Source: an uncultured Lachnospiraceae bacterium (GTDB lineage: Bacteria; Bacillota; Clostridia; Lachnospirales; Lachnospiraceae). From it: a stretch of 64,000 nt of DNA. Shown piece after piece: positions 25,953-34,003 of this stretch. Below the pieces are notes generated by a model. That model worked only from the letters and a program-made list of their open reading frames with translations, did not search any database and was not told where the DNA came from. The DNA is taken from the NCBI GenBank assembly GCA_910577675.1, contig CAJTOR010000007.1, positions 50,530 to 114,529 on the forward strand, in the 5' to 3' direction. Numbering within the stretch: the stretch's first letter is position 1; every line of letters begins with the position of its first letter. The translations under genes were made by a program, and so were the position numbers.

Positions 25953-26684
25953 CTACACCAGACCTTCCTTCACTGCCCTCTCAAGCAGTTCCGGTCTTAA
26001 CGCCCTCGTGCGCTCGATTGACTGTTGCCTGCGCCACTGCTCAATCTTTGCGTGATGCCCCGATAAAAGCACCTCCGGCACCGCCCTTCCCTCATAGACC
26101 TCCGGGCGCGTATATTGCGGATATTCTAAAAGATGGTCGTGGAAAGTTTCAAACTCCGCCGAATCCCCGTTATTCAACACGCCAGGAACCAGCCTTGCAA
26201 CCGCATCAATCACCACCATAACGGCAAGTTCCCCTCCCGTAAGCACATAATCCCCGATGGAAACCTGATCCGTCACTACCATCTCTACGGCGCGCTCGTC
26301 AATCCCCTCATAGTGCCCGCACAAAAAAACAAGCTCCTCCTCCTTTGCAAACTCCCGCGCCATCTCCTGTGAAAATGTCCTTCCCTGGGGGGTTAAGTAG
26401 ATTACCCGCCGCCTGCCTGCTTCTTTCCCCTCCCCCCTCTTTTTTTCCTCTATCTTCTCAAAAACCGAACGGCAGCAGCGCACCACAGGGTCAGCCGACA
26501 TTACCATGCCCGCCCCGCCACCATAAGGATAATCGTCCACCCTCTTATGCTTATCAAGAGTATAATCCCTGATATTTACGGCATTTAACGAGATAATCCC
26601 CCGCGCAATCGCGCGCCCTAAAACGCTGGTGGAAAGCCCCTGTACAATCATCTCCGGAAACAATGTCATAACATGGAATTCCAA
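25953..26684 (-). CDS. trmD: tRNA (guanine37-N1)-methyltransferase
   Basis: Methylates G37 next to the anticodon of tRNAs reading CNN codons, using S-adenosylmethionine, and prevents +1 frameshifting. The SPOUT trefoil-knot motifs are visible: YPYGGGAGMVM, LCGHYEGIDERA and SIGDYVLTGGELA. The length of 243 residues is normal. It follows rimM by 79 bases, the standard ribosome-maturation order in Firmicutes. Confidence 0.95.
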   Translation of the reverse strand: MEFHVMTLFPEMIVQGLSTSVLGRAIARGIISLNAVNIRDYTLDKHKRVDDYPYGGGAGMVMSADPVVRCCRSVFEKIEEKKRGEGKEAGRRRVIYLTPQGRTFSQEMAREFAKEEELVFLCGHYEGIDERAVEMVVTDQVSIGDYVLTGGELAVMVVIDAVARLVPGVLNNGDSAEFETFHDHLLEYPQYTRPEVYEGRAVPEVLLSGHHAKIEQWRRQQSIERTRALRPELLERAVKEGLV

Positions 26685-26763
26685 AACCTCATCTCCTTCC
26701 TCAAAAAGAATCAGCCAACTTTAAACTCACCCCTAAAACACCTTAAAACATTTACCATGCGCT

Positions 26764-27273
26764 TTACATTAATCCCGGCATAATATAGGCAACAATCCTT
26801 TTTCCTTCCACATCGATCTCCTTAACACAATCATCGATAACCGGCAGGAGCACTTCCTTCCCGTTATTTGCCGTCACAACAAACACATCGTTTGCCCCGG
26901 TCTGCAAAACATCTTTAAGTATGCCGAACTCTTCCCCGTTCTCCTCAAAAACAGTGCTGCCGATAATATCGCAGATAAAAAACTCCCCCTCCTCAAGTGG
27001 CACGGCGTTTTCCCTCGTCACCAAAAGATCGCGCCCCTTATACTTTGCTGCCTCCTCCATATTGTCAATTCCCCTGAATTTCAGGATAACCATATTTTTA
27101 AAATATGCAACCCTCTCAATCCCAAGTGTTATGACCTCTCCCTTTCCTGTATCAAGCAAAACTTCCTCAAGCGCCTCAAAGCGCGCAGGGTCATCCGTTG
27201 TCGGAAAAACTTTCACCTCCCCGCGCACTCCATGTGTGGAAGAAATCACACCAACTCTCAACAAATCATCCAT
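26764..27273 (-). CDS. rimM: ribosome maturation factor RimM
   Basis: A 169-residue 30S assembly factor that binds ribosomal protein S19 and acts on the 16S 3' domain. The N-terminal beta-barrel begins LRVGVISSTHGVRGEVKVFP, a typical RimM opening, and the C-terminal PRC-barrel contains LPVIDDCVKEIDVEGKRI. It heads the rimM-trmD pair and is separated from khpA by a terminator and a tandem-repeat region, so it probably has its own promoter. Confidence 0.93.
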   Translation of the reverse strand: MDDLLRVGVISSTHGVRGEVKVFPTTDDPARFEALEEVLLDTGKGEVITLGIERVAYFKNMVILKFRGIDNMEEAAKYKGRDLLVTRENAVPLEEGEFFICDIIGSTVFEENGEEFGILKDVLQTGANDVFVVTANNGKEVLLPVIDDCVKEIDVEGKRIVAYIMPGLM

Positions 27274-27433
27274 AAATAAGCATTCCTTTCCTATTCATCC
27301 ATATATTGTCAAAAGAATTTATATTCCTTTACTGCTCTTGCACATCGGATGGGGCTTATCCCCACTGGATACAATTGATAGATTTTAATCATACTATCAA
27401 ACACAATTTTTATTTCACTCCATCCGGACAAAC

Positions 27434-27528
27434 AAAGTACTCTTTCTAGCTTAAAGCACACTTTTTCTGGCTTAAAGCATTCTTTCGGGCTAAAAGTACT
27501 CTTTCGTGTTAAAAGTACTCTTTTGTAC
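27434..27528. repeat. five degenerate tandem repeats, period about 19 bases
   Basis: Five units start with AAAG at 27434, 27453, 27474, 27493 and 27512. Units are 19 bases long, except the second at 21. The core AAAGTACTCTTT is close to palindromic. The remaining bases of the 27274-27602 gap hold the khpA terminator and no credible gene; the open frame over the repeats has no ribosome-binding site I trust. Confidence 0.75.
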
Positions 27529-27554
27529 TTTTTTTTTATTTCCCCACACATAAA

Positions 27555-27597
27555 TAAATCCACATCACCCCCGTTTCCAAAGCGATGTGGACTTATT
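27555..27597 (-). terminator. terminator of the ylxM-ffh-rpsP-khpA transcript
   Basis: TCCACATC (27559-27566) pairs with GATGTGGA (27584-27591), about 12 bases beyond the khpA stop. On the minus strand it is followed by TTTATTTATG. Confidence 0.65.
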
Positions 27598-27602
27598 TTA
27601 CC

Positions 27603-27842
27603 TTATTGCAGTATTTCTACCAATACCTTTTTGTCATCCTTCGCCGCGGCAGCCTTTACCACGGTTCGGATGGACTTGGCAATACGGCCCTGTTTCCCGA
27701 TCACCTTACCCATGTCTTCCTGTGCAACCTTTAATTCCACAACAAGAGCCTTATCGGTTTCAGTTTCCGTTACAACAACTTCTTCCGGATGATCCACAAG
27801 TGACATAGCGATTACCTTAACGAGTTCTTTCACTACTTTCAC
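27603..27842 (-). CDS. khpA: KH-domain RNA-binding protein KhpA
   Basis: A 79-residue single KH-domain protein (YlqC). The GKVIGKQGRIAKSIRTVV loop is the RNA-binding GxxG element (GKQG). KhpA partners with KhpB/EloR in Gram-positive bacteria to bind many RNAs and influence cell elongation. It follows rpsP by 8 bases, the conserved position of this gene in Firmicutes. Confidence 0.92.
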   Translation of the reverse strand: MKVVKELVKVIAMSLVDHPEEVVVTETETDKALVVELKVAQEDMGKVIGKQGRIAKSIRTVVKAAAAKDDKKVLVEILQ

Positions 27843-27850
27843 CTCCGAAA

Positions 27851-28096
27851 TTATTTCACAATACCGGCCTTCTTGAACAATCTGTTCACTGTTTCAGTCG
27901 GCTGTGCACCGTTGCCTAACCACTTCTTTGCCTCTTCCTCATTAATGGAAAATGCGGTCGGTTCCTTCGTCGGGTCATAAGTTCCGATCTCAGCGATAAA
28001 CCTGCCATCGCGCGGGGATCTGGAATCTGCAACGATTACTCTATAGAAAGGTGCCTTCTTCTGACCCATCCTCTTTAACCTGATCTTTACTGCCAT
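27851..28096 (-). CDS. rpsP: 30S ribosomal protein S16
   Basis: An 81-residue S16 starting MAVKIRLKRMGQKKAPFYR, the invariant S16 opening, with the later motif SPRDGRFIAEIGTYDP. I used the ATG at 28096 because GAAAGGAGGTGAAAAGAC lies immediately upstream; the seven extra codons of the longer frame cover that site. It sits between ffh and khpA in one operon. Confidence 0.96.
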   Translation of the reverse strand: MAVKIRLKRMGQKKAPFYRVIVADSRSPRDGRFIAEIGTYDPTKEPTAFSINEEEAKKWLGNGAQPTETVNRLFKKAGIVK

Positions 28097-28161
28097 TGTC
28101 TTTTCACCTCCTTTCAAATCGGTATTCTATCGGCACTGCATAATAATTATACAGAAATACC

Positions 28162-29520
28162 CTATAAACCAAATGGGAGTTTAAAACCCCTGCGCTTGCC
28201 CTTGCCGCCCATCAGACCGGACATCTGCTTCATCATCTTGCGGGACTGCTCAAACTGTTTCATCACGCGGTTTACCTCGCTGATATCAACGCCAGCACCC
28301 GCCGCGATGCGCTTTTTGCGCGGCGGGTTAATCAGGTCGGGATTGGCGCGCTCCTTCTTCGTCATCGAATAAATGATCGCCTCCATCTTCCTCATCGCAA
28401 CCTCGCCCTCGCCGATCACATCGTCGGAAAGTTTCTCGCCGCCCATCATATTGCCGGGCAGCATCTTCATAATCTCCGCCATGCCGCCCATCTTTTTCAT
28501 CTGCTGCATCTGGTCAAGGAAATCATTAAAATCAAACTCTGCTTTTCTTATCTTCTTCTCAAGTTCCTTCGCCTTCTCCTCATCGTACTCCGCCTGCACC
28601 TTGTCAATCAGTGTCAGCACATCGCCCATCCCAAGAATGCGCGATGCCATGCGGTCAGGATAAAACTGCTCAACATCGGAAAGTTTCTCCCCCGTACCGA
28701 TATAAAGAATCGGCTTTCCGGTCACCGCCCTTATGGAAAGCGCCGCACCGCCGCGGGTATCGCTGTCAAGCTTGGTTAAAATCACCCCGGTGATCTCGAT
28801 CTTTTTGTTGAATGTTTCCGCAACATTGACGGCATCCTGACCGGTCATCGCATCCACGACAAGGACGGTATGATCCACATTTACGGCATCCTTGATCTCG
28901 ATCAGCTCATCCATCATGCCCTCATCAATATGGAGCCTGCCCGCCGTATCAATAATTACAAGGTTCTGACCGTTTAAGCGCGCATGTTCCATCGCCGCCT
29001 TCACTATATCCACCGGCTTGTGGTTTGTCCCCATCGCAAAAACCGGTACATCCTGCTTTTTCGCGTTGATAGTCAACTGCTCAATCGCCGCCGGGCGGTA
29101 GATATCGCAGGCAACCAAAAGAGGCTTCCTGCCCTTTGATTTAAATTTCCCGGCAAGTTTTGCAATCATCGTTGTCTTGCCCGCGCCCTGCAAACCGCAC
29201 ATCATAATAACCGTGATCTCATTTGCAGGTTTCAGAGTGATCTCTGTTGTTTCATCACCCATCAGGCGGATCATTTCCTCATTTACGATCTTGATTACCA
29301 TCTGCCCCGGCGTAAGACTTTCAAGGACTTCCTCTCCGACCGCGCGCTCCTGCACAGAGGACACAAAATTCTTGACCACCTTGAAATTGACATCCGCCTC
29401 CAAAAGCGCCATCTTCACTTCCTTTAGCGCTGCCTTTACATCCGCCTCGGAAAGTTTTCCCTTGCCGCGGAGGTTTTTAAACACGTTCTGAAGTTTTTCC
29501 GACAAACTCTCAAATGCCAT
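28162..29520 (-). CDS. ffh: signal recognition particle GTPase Ffh
   Basis: A 452-residue SRP54 protein that binds 4.5S/scRNA and the signal sequences of nascent membrane and secreted proteins and delivers ribosomes to FtsY. The N domain is followed by the G domain with P-loop GLQGAGKTT, DTAGR and TKLDSDTRGG. The C-terminal methionine-rich M domain contains MKKMGGMAEIMKMLPGN. It lies 37 bases after ylxM. Confidence 0.97.
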   Translation of the reverse strand: MAFESLSEKLQNVFKNLRGKGKLSEADVKAALKEVKMALLEADVNFKVVKNFVSSVQERAVGEEVLESLTPGQMVIKIVNEEMIRLMGDETTEITLKPANEITVIMMCGLQGAGKTTMIAKLAGKFKSKGRKPLLVACDIYRPAAIEQLTINAKKQDVPVFAMGTNHKPVDIVKAAMEHARLNGQNLVIIDTAGRLHIDEGMMDELIEIKDAVNVDHTVLVVDAMTGQDAVNVAETFNKKIEITGVILTKLDSDTRGGAALSIRAVTGKPILYIGTGEKLSDVEQFYPDRMASRILGMGDVLTLIDKVQAEYDEEKAKELEKKIRKAEFDFNDFLDQMQQMKKMGGMAEIMKMLPGNMMGGEKLSDDVIGEGEVAMRKMEAIIYSMTKKERANPDLINPPRKKRIAAGAGVDISEVNRVMKQFEQSRKMMKQMSGLMGGKGKRRGFKLPFGL

Positions 29521-29557
29521 ATAAACCCCTCTATAAAATCAAAATATATCTGTCCAA

Positions 29558-29995
29558 TTAAAGTTCCTTTAAAATCATTCCGGCGCACTCCACAATCTTT
29601 GGCACGCCCAAAGACACCGCTTCCTTTATGGCTCCCTCACCGCACTGGTTTTCGGCAGCCTCAGAAAGCTCTGCGGACACCTCACTGATCTGCCCGACAA
29701 GCTGTTTGATACGCCCGAATTTCTCCGCTAAACAAAGCGCCTCCTCATACCCGCGCAGCGCCTTTGTGCAGCGCCTTATAATATCGTGCACCCCCTGCCT
29801 GCTGATCCCCGCATTGTCGGCGATCTCCGCCAAGGACAGGTCATTAAGGACATAATCCTCAAAAATCTGTTTTTTGTGGTCACCAAGCAGTTCGCCGTAA
29901 AAATCATATAATATTGAAAGCTCATACACTTCTTTAAGCTTCTCATTCACATCATCAAAAACAGCCTGCCCGCCCATTCCTTTTCCCGTCCCCAT
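29558..29995 (-). CDS. ylxM: YlxM family SRP-associated DNA-binding protein
   Basis: A 145-residue homologue of YlxM, a helix-turn-helix protein that accompanies Ffh in Gram-positive bacteria and modulates SRP function. The core reads LSILYDFYGELLGDHKK and the HTH SLAEIADNAGISRQGVHDII. It has a C-terminal extension relative to the usual 110 residues. The ATG at 29995 has AGGTGG six bases upstream; an in-frame ATG at 29977 has weaker support. The leader overlaps a perfect inverted repeat (30002-30032). Confidence 0.88.
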   Translation of the reverse strand: MGTGKGMGGQAVFDDVNEKLKEVYELSILYDFYGELLGDHKKQIFEDYVLNDLSLAEIADNAGISRQGVHDIIRRCTKALRGYEEALCLAEKFGRIKQLVGQISEVSAELSEAAENQCGEGAIKEAVSLGVPKIVECAGMILKEL

Positions 29996-30001
29996 AAAAC
30001 A

Positions 30002-30032
30002 CCACCTGTAAAGTCTTTTTCTTTACAGGTGG
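30002..30032. promoter_or_regulatory. perfect inverted repeat over the ylxM transcription start and Shine-Dalgarno
   Basis: CCACCTGTAAAG (30002-30013) and CTTTACAGGTGG (30021-30032) form a 12-base perfect palindrome around a 7-base spacer. It abuts the -10 box and includes the ylxM Shine-Dalgarno AGGTGG in its proximal arm. It may be an operator or, if the whole repeat is transcribed, an RNA stem that hides the ribosome-binding site. Confidence 0.7.
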
Positions 30033-30033
30033 C

Positions 30034-30062
30034 AGTATAACGGATTTTATTAAGAATGTCAA
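30034..30062 (-). promoter_or_regulatory. sigma-A promoter of ylxM-ffh-rpsP-khpA
   Basis: Minus-strand TTGACA (30062-30057) and TATACT (30039-30034) with a 17-base spacer. A start about seven bases past the -10 would fall inside the distal arm of the palindrome. Confidence 0.8.
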
Positions 30063-30139
30063 GTGTTTTTTTATTTTATTTTTTATCCCTTTAAAAAAGT
30101 ATTTCAAGTTACAGCTTTGACAGTTTCTACAAAAGTATG

Positions 30140-30168
30140 TTGATACAGTCATCATAAGATGCTATAAT
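30140..30168 (+). promoter_or_regulatory. sigma-A promoter of the GNAT gene
   Basis: TTGATA (30140-30145) and TATAAT (30163-30168), 17-base spacer, 35 bases upstream of the start codon at 30204. It is back to back with the ylxM promoter. Confidence 0.8.
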
Positions 30169-30203
30169 CTAAACAGCAAATCAAAACTTGGAGGATGAAA
30201 CCC

Positions 30204-30689
30204 ATGAAGATTAGAAGAGCAACAGAGCATGAGTTGTTGGAATTGTGGGGATATGAAAGTATTCATACTGCTTCTATCAATGCAAAATTCTTTTGCGACA
30301 ACATAAAAAAAGGGAATACCGAATTTTGGGCACTCGACCATGATGGAGCACTGGTTGGAGAGTTGTATGTTTTTTATGAACTTGAGGACAAAGATTTTGC
30401 AGATGGCAAAAGAACTGCATATCTTTGTGCATTCAGAGTTAGAAAAGATTTCCGTGGGCGGGGATTAGGAACAAAGCTAATCTGCCACGCGATGGAGCAC
30501 ATAAAGGCTTTGGGATATCAAAGGATATCGATTGGCGTTGACACCACAGATATGGCTAATATACGCTTATATAAGCGACTTGGTTTTACAATAAAGGCAA
30601 AAGAGTGTGTGAAAGATCCTTGCGACAGAGACGAAAATATGCAGCCGAAATCATGTCCTTGCTTTTGGCTGTTATATAAAGAGGTCTAA
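30204..30689 (+). CDS. GNAT family N-acetyltransferase
   Basis: A 161-residue Gcn5-related acyltransferase. The acetyl-CoA pyrophosphate loop VRKDFRGRGLGTKL is intact, followed by the last-strand region VDTTDMANIRLYKRLGF. The substrate cannot be inferred. I chose the ATG at 30204 because GGAGG is nine bases upstream, whereas the ATG at 30195 abuts it. The gene is A+T-richer than its neighbours and on the opposite strand, flanked by its own promoter and a hairpin, so it may be a recent arrival. The C-terminal CxxC-like cysteines (SCPCFWLL) are unusual. Confidence 0.8.
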   Translation: MKIRRATEHELLELWGYESIHTASINAKFFCDNIKKGNTEFWALDHDGALVGELYVFYELEDKDFADGKRTAYLCAFRVRKDFRGRGLGTKLICHAMEHIKALGYQRISIGVDTTDMANIRLYKRLGFTIKAKECVKDPCDRDENMQPKSCPCFWLLYKEV

Positions 30690-30712
30690 CTAATCTGCTT
30701 GGTCAATACCGA

Positions 30713-30752
30713 TTTATGGGACAGTCACCTTTCAAAGTGACTGTCCCATAAA
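30713..30752. terminator. bidirectional hairpin between GNAT and decarboxylase genes
   Basis: A 16-base perfect stem, TTTATGGGACAGTCAC against GTGACTGTCCCATAAA, around an 8-base loop. It lies between two convergent genes and probably stops transcription from both sides, although the plus-strand tail AATTTT is short. Confidence 0.7.
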
Positions 30753-30786
30753 ATTTTGACGAATCGCTTTGTCAAATCAGATCCCC

Positions 30787-32145
30787 CTAGCGCACGACAG
30801 CCACCTGATCCATCCCATAATAACCAAGCACTTTTGCTACATCCTCCCCGATTTCCTCCCCGCTGACCACAACCGGAACCGCGGGCGGGCATGAAACCGT
30901 AGCAGGTCCCATCACACGTCCAACTGCTTCTCTAATAGGAAGTACCTCATATGGGCTAAGTACCGCCTCCCGCACGCTAAGAATGCGGCGCGGTGGCAAA
31001 AAAGAAGGCGGTCTGCGGCAAATTGCTTCCCTTACCGCAAGATTTTCAAAACAGGAAAGAAGCCTTTTTAAATCATCCTCCCCGTTTTCCGTAGTGAACA
31101 TAAATACCACAAAATCCGGGTCCGCATACTCGCACTCCACACCCCCCGCACGCAAAATCTGTGCAAACTCCCTGCCGTCATAACCACATTTTGCTGTATC
31201 AACTGTAATTTTAAGTGCTTCCTGCCCGCTTAGAATCCAACCCAAAGAGGATAGCTTCTCCCTCAGTTTCCAAATCCTTCCAGAACATTCCGAAAGACGT
31301 TTTTCATATCCGTCCTCAAGATACCGGTTTGCAAGGTCAAGCGACTGTAATATCAGATAGGAGGGGCTGGTTGAACCAAACAGACAGAGCGCCTGCCTGG
31401 CATAGGCCTCCATCGAAAAAACGACACTTTTTCCAAGATGCAAATACGCTCCCCCCGTCAAAACCGGCAATGTTTTGTGGGCGGAATCACAGCAGAGGTC
31501 AGCCCCCAGATCAAGCGGGTGCGACGCAGGAGTAAGAAAATGCTGATATGCCCCGTGCGCGTTGTCCACTAAAAGCAGCGTGCCATATTGATGCACCGCC
31601 TGTGCAAGCCCTTTTATATCAAGAAGTCCACCAAGATAGTCCGGGCTGGTCAGATAAACTGCCACAACTGCCCTGCCCACTTTTTGTAACGCCGCAGAAA
31701 GTTCCTCTTTTGAAACCGGGCAGCGGCACAAACTATACTCCTCCTCCCCTGGCCACAGCCATAATATCTCAAAGCCAAGAAGCGCCGCAGCCGCCAGAAA
31801 AGCTTTGTGCGCGTTCCTCGCCGCAATCACAACCGGCTTTTGTGAAAAATCTTTTCCATTTAATTCGCGAAAATGCATTAAAGCCAGAAAAAGCATTGCC
31901 TTGATACACTGGGAGGAGCCTTCCGCAGAATAAAAAGTTCTCCCCGATCCAAACAGGCAGGAAGCGTTTTGTTCGCTCTCTTCTATAATGCCTCCCGCCT
32001 CATACAGAGAATCCGCCCCAAAAACTTCTGTTATATCATTACCTTCCACCCCGAGAAATCCCTTTCCCTTATGTCCCGGCATATGCAATCTGACATTCCC
32101 CGCAGCAGCATATCTTTGCACAAAATCATAGATCGGCGTTTCCAT
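30787..32145 (-). CDS. PLP-dependent Orn/Lys/Arg decarboxylase-type enzyme
   Basis: A 452-residue fold-type I PLP enzyme of the ornithine/lysine/arginine decarboxylase family. The opening LHMPGHKGKG is the family signature; the active site is DNAHGAY followed by CDSAHKTLP, whose lysine should bind PLP. The C-terminal domain is shorter than in the large inducible decarboxylases, as in the YaaO group of Firmicutes. The product would be a polyamine (cadaverine, agmatine or putrescine), which one is unclear. It begins 19 bases after the SCIFF maturase stop and is likely co-transcribed. Confidence 0.83.
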   Translation of the reverse strand: METPIYDFVQRYAAAGNVRLHMPGHKGKGFLGVEGNDITEVFGADSLYEAGGIIEESEQNASCLFGSGRTFYSAEGSSQCIKAMLFLALMHFRELNGKDFSQKPVVIAARNAHKAFLAAAALLGFEILWLWPGEEEYSLCRCPVSKEELSAALQKVGRAVVAVYLTSPDYLGGLLDIKGLAQAVHQYGTLLLVDNAHGAYQHFLTPASHPLDLGADLCCDSAHKTLPVLTGGAYLHLGKSVVFSMEAYARQALCLFGSTSPSYLILQSLDLANRYLEDGYEKRLSECSGRIWKLREKLSSLGWILSGQEALKITVDTAKCGYDGREFAQILRAGGVECEYADPDFVVFMFTTENGEDDLKRLLSCFENLAVREAICRRPPSFLPPRRILSVREAVLSPYEVLPIREAVGRVMGPATVSCPPAVPVVVSGEEIGEDVAKVLGYYGMDQVAVVR

Positions 32146-32164
32146 CCGTACCCCCTGGCTTCAC

Positions 32165-33541
32165 TTAATCGACATTCTTAGCAACCTGTAACATAATCGC
32201 ACATTCCATCCGCTTCCTGAATAATTTACAGCCATATTCATAAACGCCCTTAACCGTGCCCGACGAATGGTAGGCATTCGCCGCGCAGCCGCCAGAACAG
32301 TATAGCTTCGCCCAGCAATCCCTGCATTCCTCCCTCGCATAGGCATTGCAGGAACGGAATTCTTCCTGAGCCCCGCAATTGGTAACACCGCCCCAGATAT
32401 CCCCCAGCTTATATTTCTCCTCGCCGACAAACTGATGGCAGGGATACAGATCACCCCACGGGGTCACCGCCATATATTCCGTGCCCGACCCACAGCCGGA
32501 AATCCTTTTGTAAATGCAAGGTCCCTCTGTTAAATCAAGCATATAATGGTAAAAGGTAAACCCCCTGCCTTCCTTCTCCCTCTCAAGCATCATTTCCGCC
32601 AGCCGCTCATACTCGCGAAGGACAACCGGCAGATCTTCCATTGTAAGTTCCGCCTCATCGCCCGGTGCACAGACCACCGGCTCCATACTAAGTTCCGTAA
32701 ATCCTAATTCTAACATTTTTTCGATATCCTTTGTAAAATCCGGGTTTGCATGTGTAAATGTCCCCCGCATATAATAATTTTTCCCGCCGCGCGCCGCAAC
32801 AAGTTTCTGGAATTTCGGGACAATCCGGTCATAACTGCCCGCCCCCGCATAATCCACACGCAGTCGGTCATGGATTTCCTTCCGCCCGTCCAAACTAAGG
32901 ACAACATTGCTCATCTGACGGTTAGCAAATTCAATAACATCATCGTCAATTAGCATCCCGTTTGTCGTCAGTGTAAAGCGGAAATTTTTGTTCCGCTCTT
33001 TTTCTATGCTGCGCGCATACAAAACAAGCTGCTTTACCACTTCCCAGTTCATAAGCGGTTCCCCGCCAAAAAAATCCACCTCAAGATTTGTGCGGCTCCC
33101 GGAATTCTCCACCAGAAAATCAAGGGCGCGCTTTCCGGTTTCAAAACTCATCAGGGCGCGCTCCCCATGATATTTTCCCTGGCTCGCAAAACAATAGGAA
33201 CAATTTAAATTGCAGGTGTGCGCCACATGAAGACAGAGTGCCTTGACAATATTGCCAGAACGCTCCTTAAAGCGGTCTGCAAGCGGCTCATACTGATCTT
33301 TCGTAAATAATTTCCCCTGCTCTTTCAAACCGCGCACATCCGAGATACAGATTCTGATTTCCTCCTCGCAGACATCCGGTCTGTCCCCGTACTTTAACAT
33401 CATCTGTTCAATAATTTCTTCCTCGCTCTTCTCCTGGAAGAGGGCGATAATATCGTAGGCGACATCATCGACCGCATGCACCGCCCCCGAACAAGTATCC
33501 AAAACGATATTATATCCGTTCAATTTATACTGATGTACCAT
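32165..33541 (-). CDS. scfB: SCIFF-peptide radical SAM maturase
   Basis: A 458-residue radical SAM/SPASM enzyme that makes a thioether crosslink in the SCIFF precursor peptide. The N-terminal part resembles a peptide-recognition (PqqD-like) domain. The radical SAM cluster ligands are C110-x3-C114-x2-C117 (CNLNCSYC). The C-terminal SPASM domain has many cysteines (GPCIYKRISGCGSG, CRDCWAKLYCSGGC) for auxiliary Fe-S clusters. The ATG at 33541 is preceded by GTGAGGATGGA; the six upstream codons are unlikely. The precursor gene scfA lies 112 bases upstream with a terminator between them. Confidence 0.92.
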   Translation of the reverse strand: MVHQYKLNGYNIVLDTCSGAVHAVDDVAYDIIALFQEKSEEEIIEQMMLKYGDRPDVCEEEIRICISDVRGLKEQGKLFTKDQYEPLADRFKERSGNIVKALCLHVAHTCNLNCSYCFASQGKYHGERALMSFETGKRALDFLVENSGSRTNLEVDFFGGEPLMNWEVVKQLVLYARSIEKERNKNFRFTLTTNGMLIDDDVIEFANRQMSNVVLSLDGRKEIHDRLRVDYAGAGSYDRIVPKFQKLVAARGGKNYYMRGTFTHANPDFTKDIEKMLELGFTELSMEPVVCAPGDEAELTMEDLPVVLREYERLAEMMLEREKEGRGFTFYHYMLDLTEGPCIYKRISGCGSGTEYMAVTPWGDLYPCHQFVGEEKYKLGDIWGGVTNCGAQEEFRSCNAYAREECRDCWAKLYCSGGCAANAYHSSGTVKGVYEYGCKLFRKRMECAIMLQVAKNVD

Positions 33542-33607
33542 TCCATCCTCACATTCCACCGCATCCGCGGCATATTTTATGCACAGCCCGTTTTACCCCG
33601 CACACAG

Positions 33608-33638
33608 AAAAAAAGCTGCCGCAAATAAATGTGGCAGC
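33608..33638 (-). terminator. terminator or attenuator between scfA and scfB
   Basis: Minus-strand GCTGCCACA (33638-33630) pairs with TGCGGCAGC (33623-33615) around a short loop, followed by seven T (33614-33608). It starts about 15 bases after the scfA stop. Partial read-through would give much more precursor mRNA than maturase mRNA. Confidence 0.85.
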
Positions 33639-33653
33639 CTTTCTTGCAGTATT

Positions 33654-33803
33654 TTACTGCTCGTTCTTCTTTTCGCACTTCTGGTTTGCGATACCGCAGC
33701 TTGTCTTGCATGCGGACTGGCAGGAAGTCTGACACTCGCCGCATCCACCCTTCTTTGCCGTCTCGCACAGATTTTTTGTTTCTAAGGTCTGAATTCTTTT
33801 CAT
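33654..33803 (-). CDS. scfA: SCIFF ranthipeptide precursor
   Basis: A 49-residue precursor of the SCIFF (six cysteines in forty-five) family, substrate of the neighbouring radical SAM enzyme. It begins MKRIQTLETKNLCETA and carries the core CGECQTSCQSACKTSCG. Cysteines are at positions 13, 21, 24, 28, 32, 36 and 43, so seven in total, six of them in the C-terminal half. SCIFF peptides are near-universal in Clostridia and the mature form is thought to act in signalling; its exact role is unsettled. GGAGAG lies a few bases before the ATG, and a strong promoter lies about 80 bases upstream. Confidence 0.95.
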   Translation of the reverse strand: MKRIQTLETKNLCETAKKGGCGECQTSCQSACKTSCGIANQKCEKKNEQ

Positions 33804-33880
33804 CACAATCTCTCCAATCCTTGTTTCTTAATTCTTGTCTTTGCGCGCATAATCCCAGCCCGAAAGCACAATTCGAGGAA

Positions 33881-33909
33881 AGTATAACATACACAAAGTG
33901 AAAAGTCAA
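33881..33909 (-). promoter_or_regulatory. sigma-A promoter of scfA
   Basis: Minus-strand TTGACT (33909-33904) and TATACT (33886-33881), 17-base spacer, about 78 bases before the scfA start codon. Confidence 0.8.
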
Positions 33910-33954
33910 GAATTGCGTACCCCTATTTTTAAGGTAACCCATCCCCATAACAAA

Positions 33955-33982
33955 AAAATAAGGCTGCCCGAAAATGACAGCC
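33955..33982 (-). terminator. terminator of the AT-hook protein gene
   Basis: Minus-strand GGCTGTC (33982-33976) pairs with GGCAGCC (33968-33962, one G-U), followed by TTATTTTTTT. It is 22 bases past the stop codon. Confidence 0.8.
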
Positions 33983-34003
33983 CGATTTTTACGAATAAAT
34001 ATC

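Noticed and set aside
27434..27528. CRISPR array at the tandem repeats
   Set aside because: Units are contiguous and 19 bases long with no unique spacers, and no cas genes are in the window.
27309..27563. 84-codon minus-strand open frame over the tandem repeats
   Set aside because: It has no convincing ribosome-binding site, its repetitive sequence is explained by the DNA repeats, and it runs through the intergenic region between terminator and rimM.
30713..30752. Insertion sequence end or attachment site
   Set aside because: The perfect inverted repeat is short, lies between convergent genes and has no transposase or duplicated partner, so a terminator is the simpler reading.
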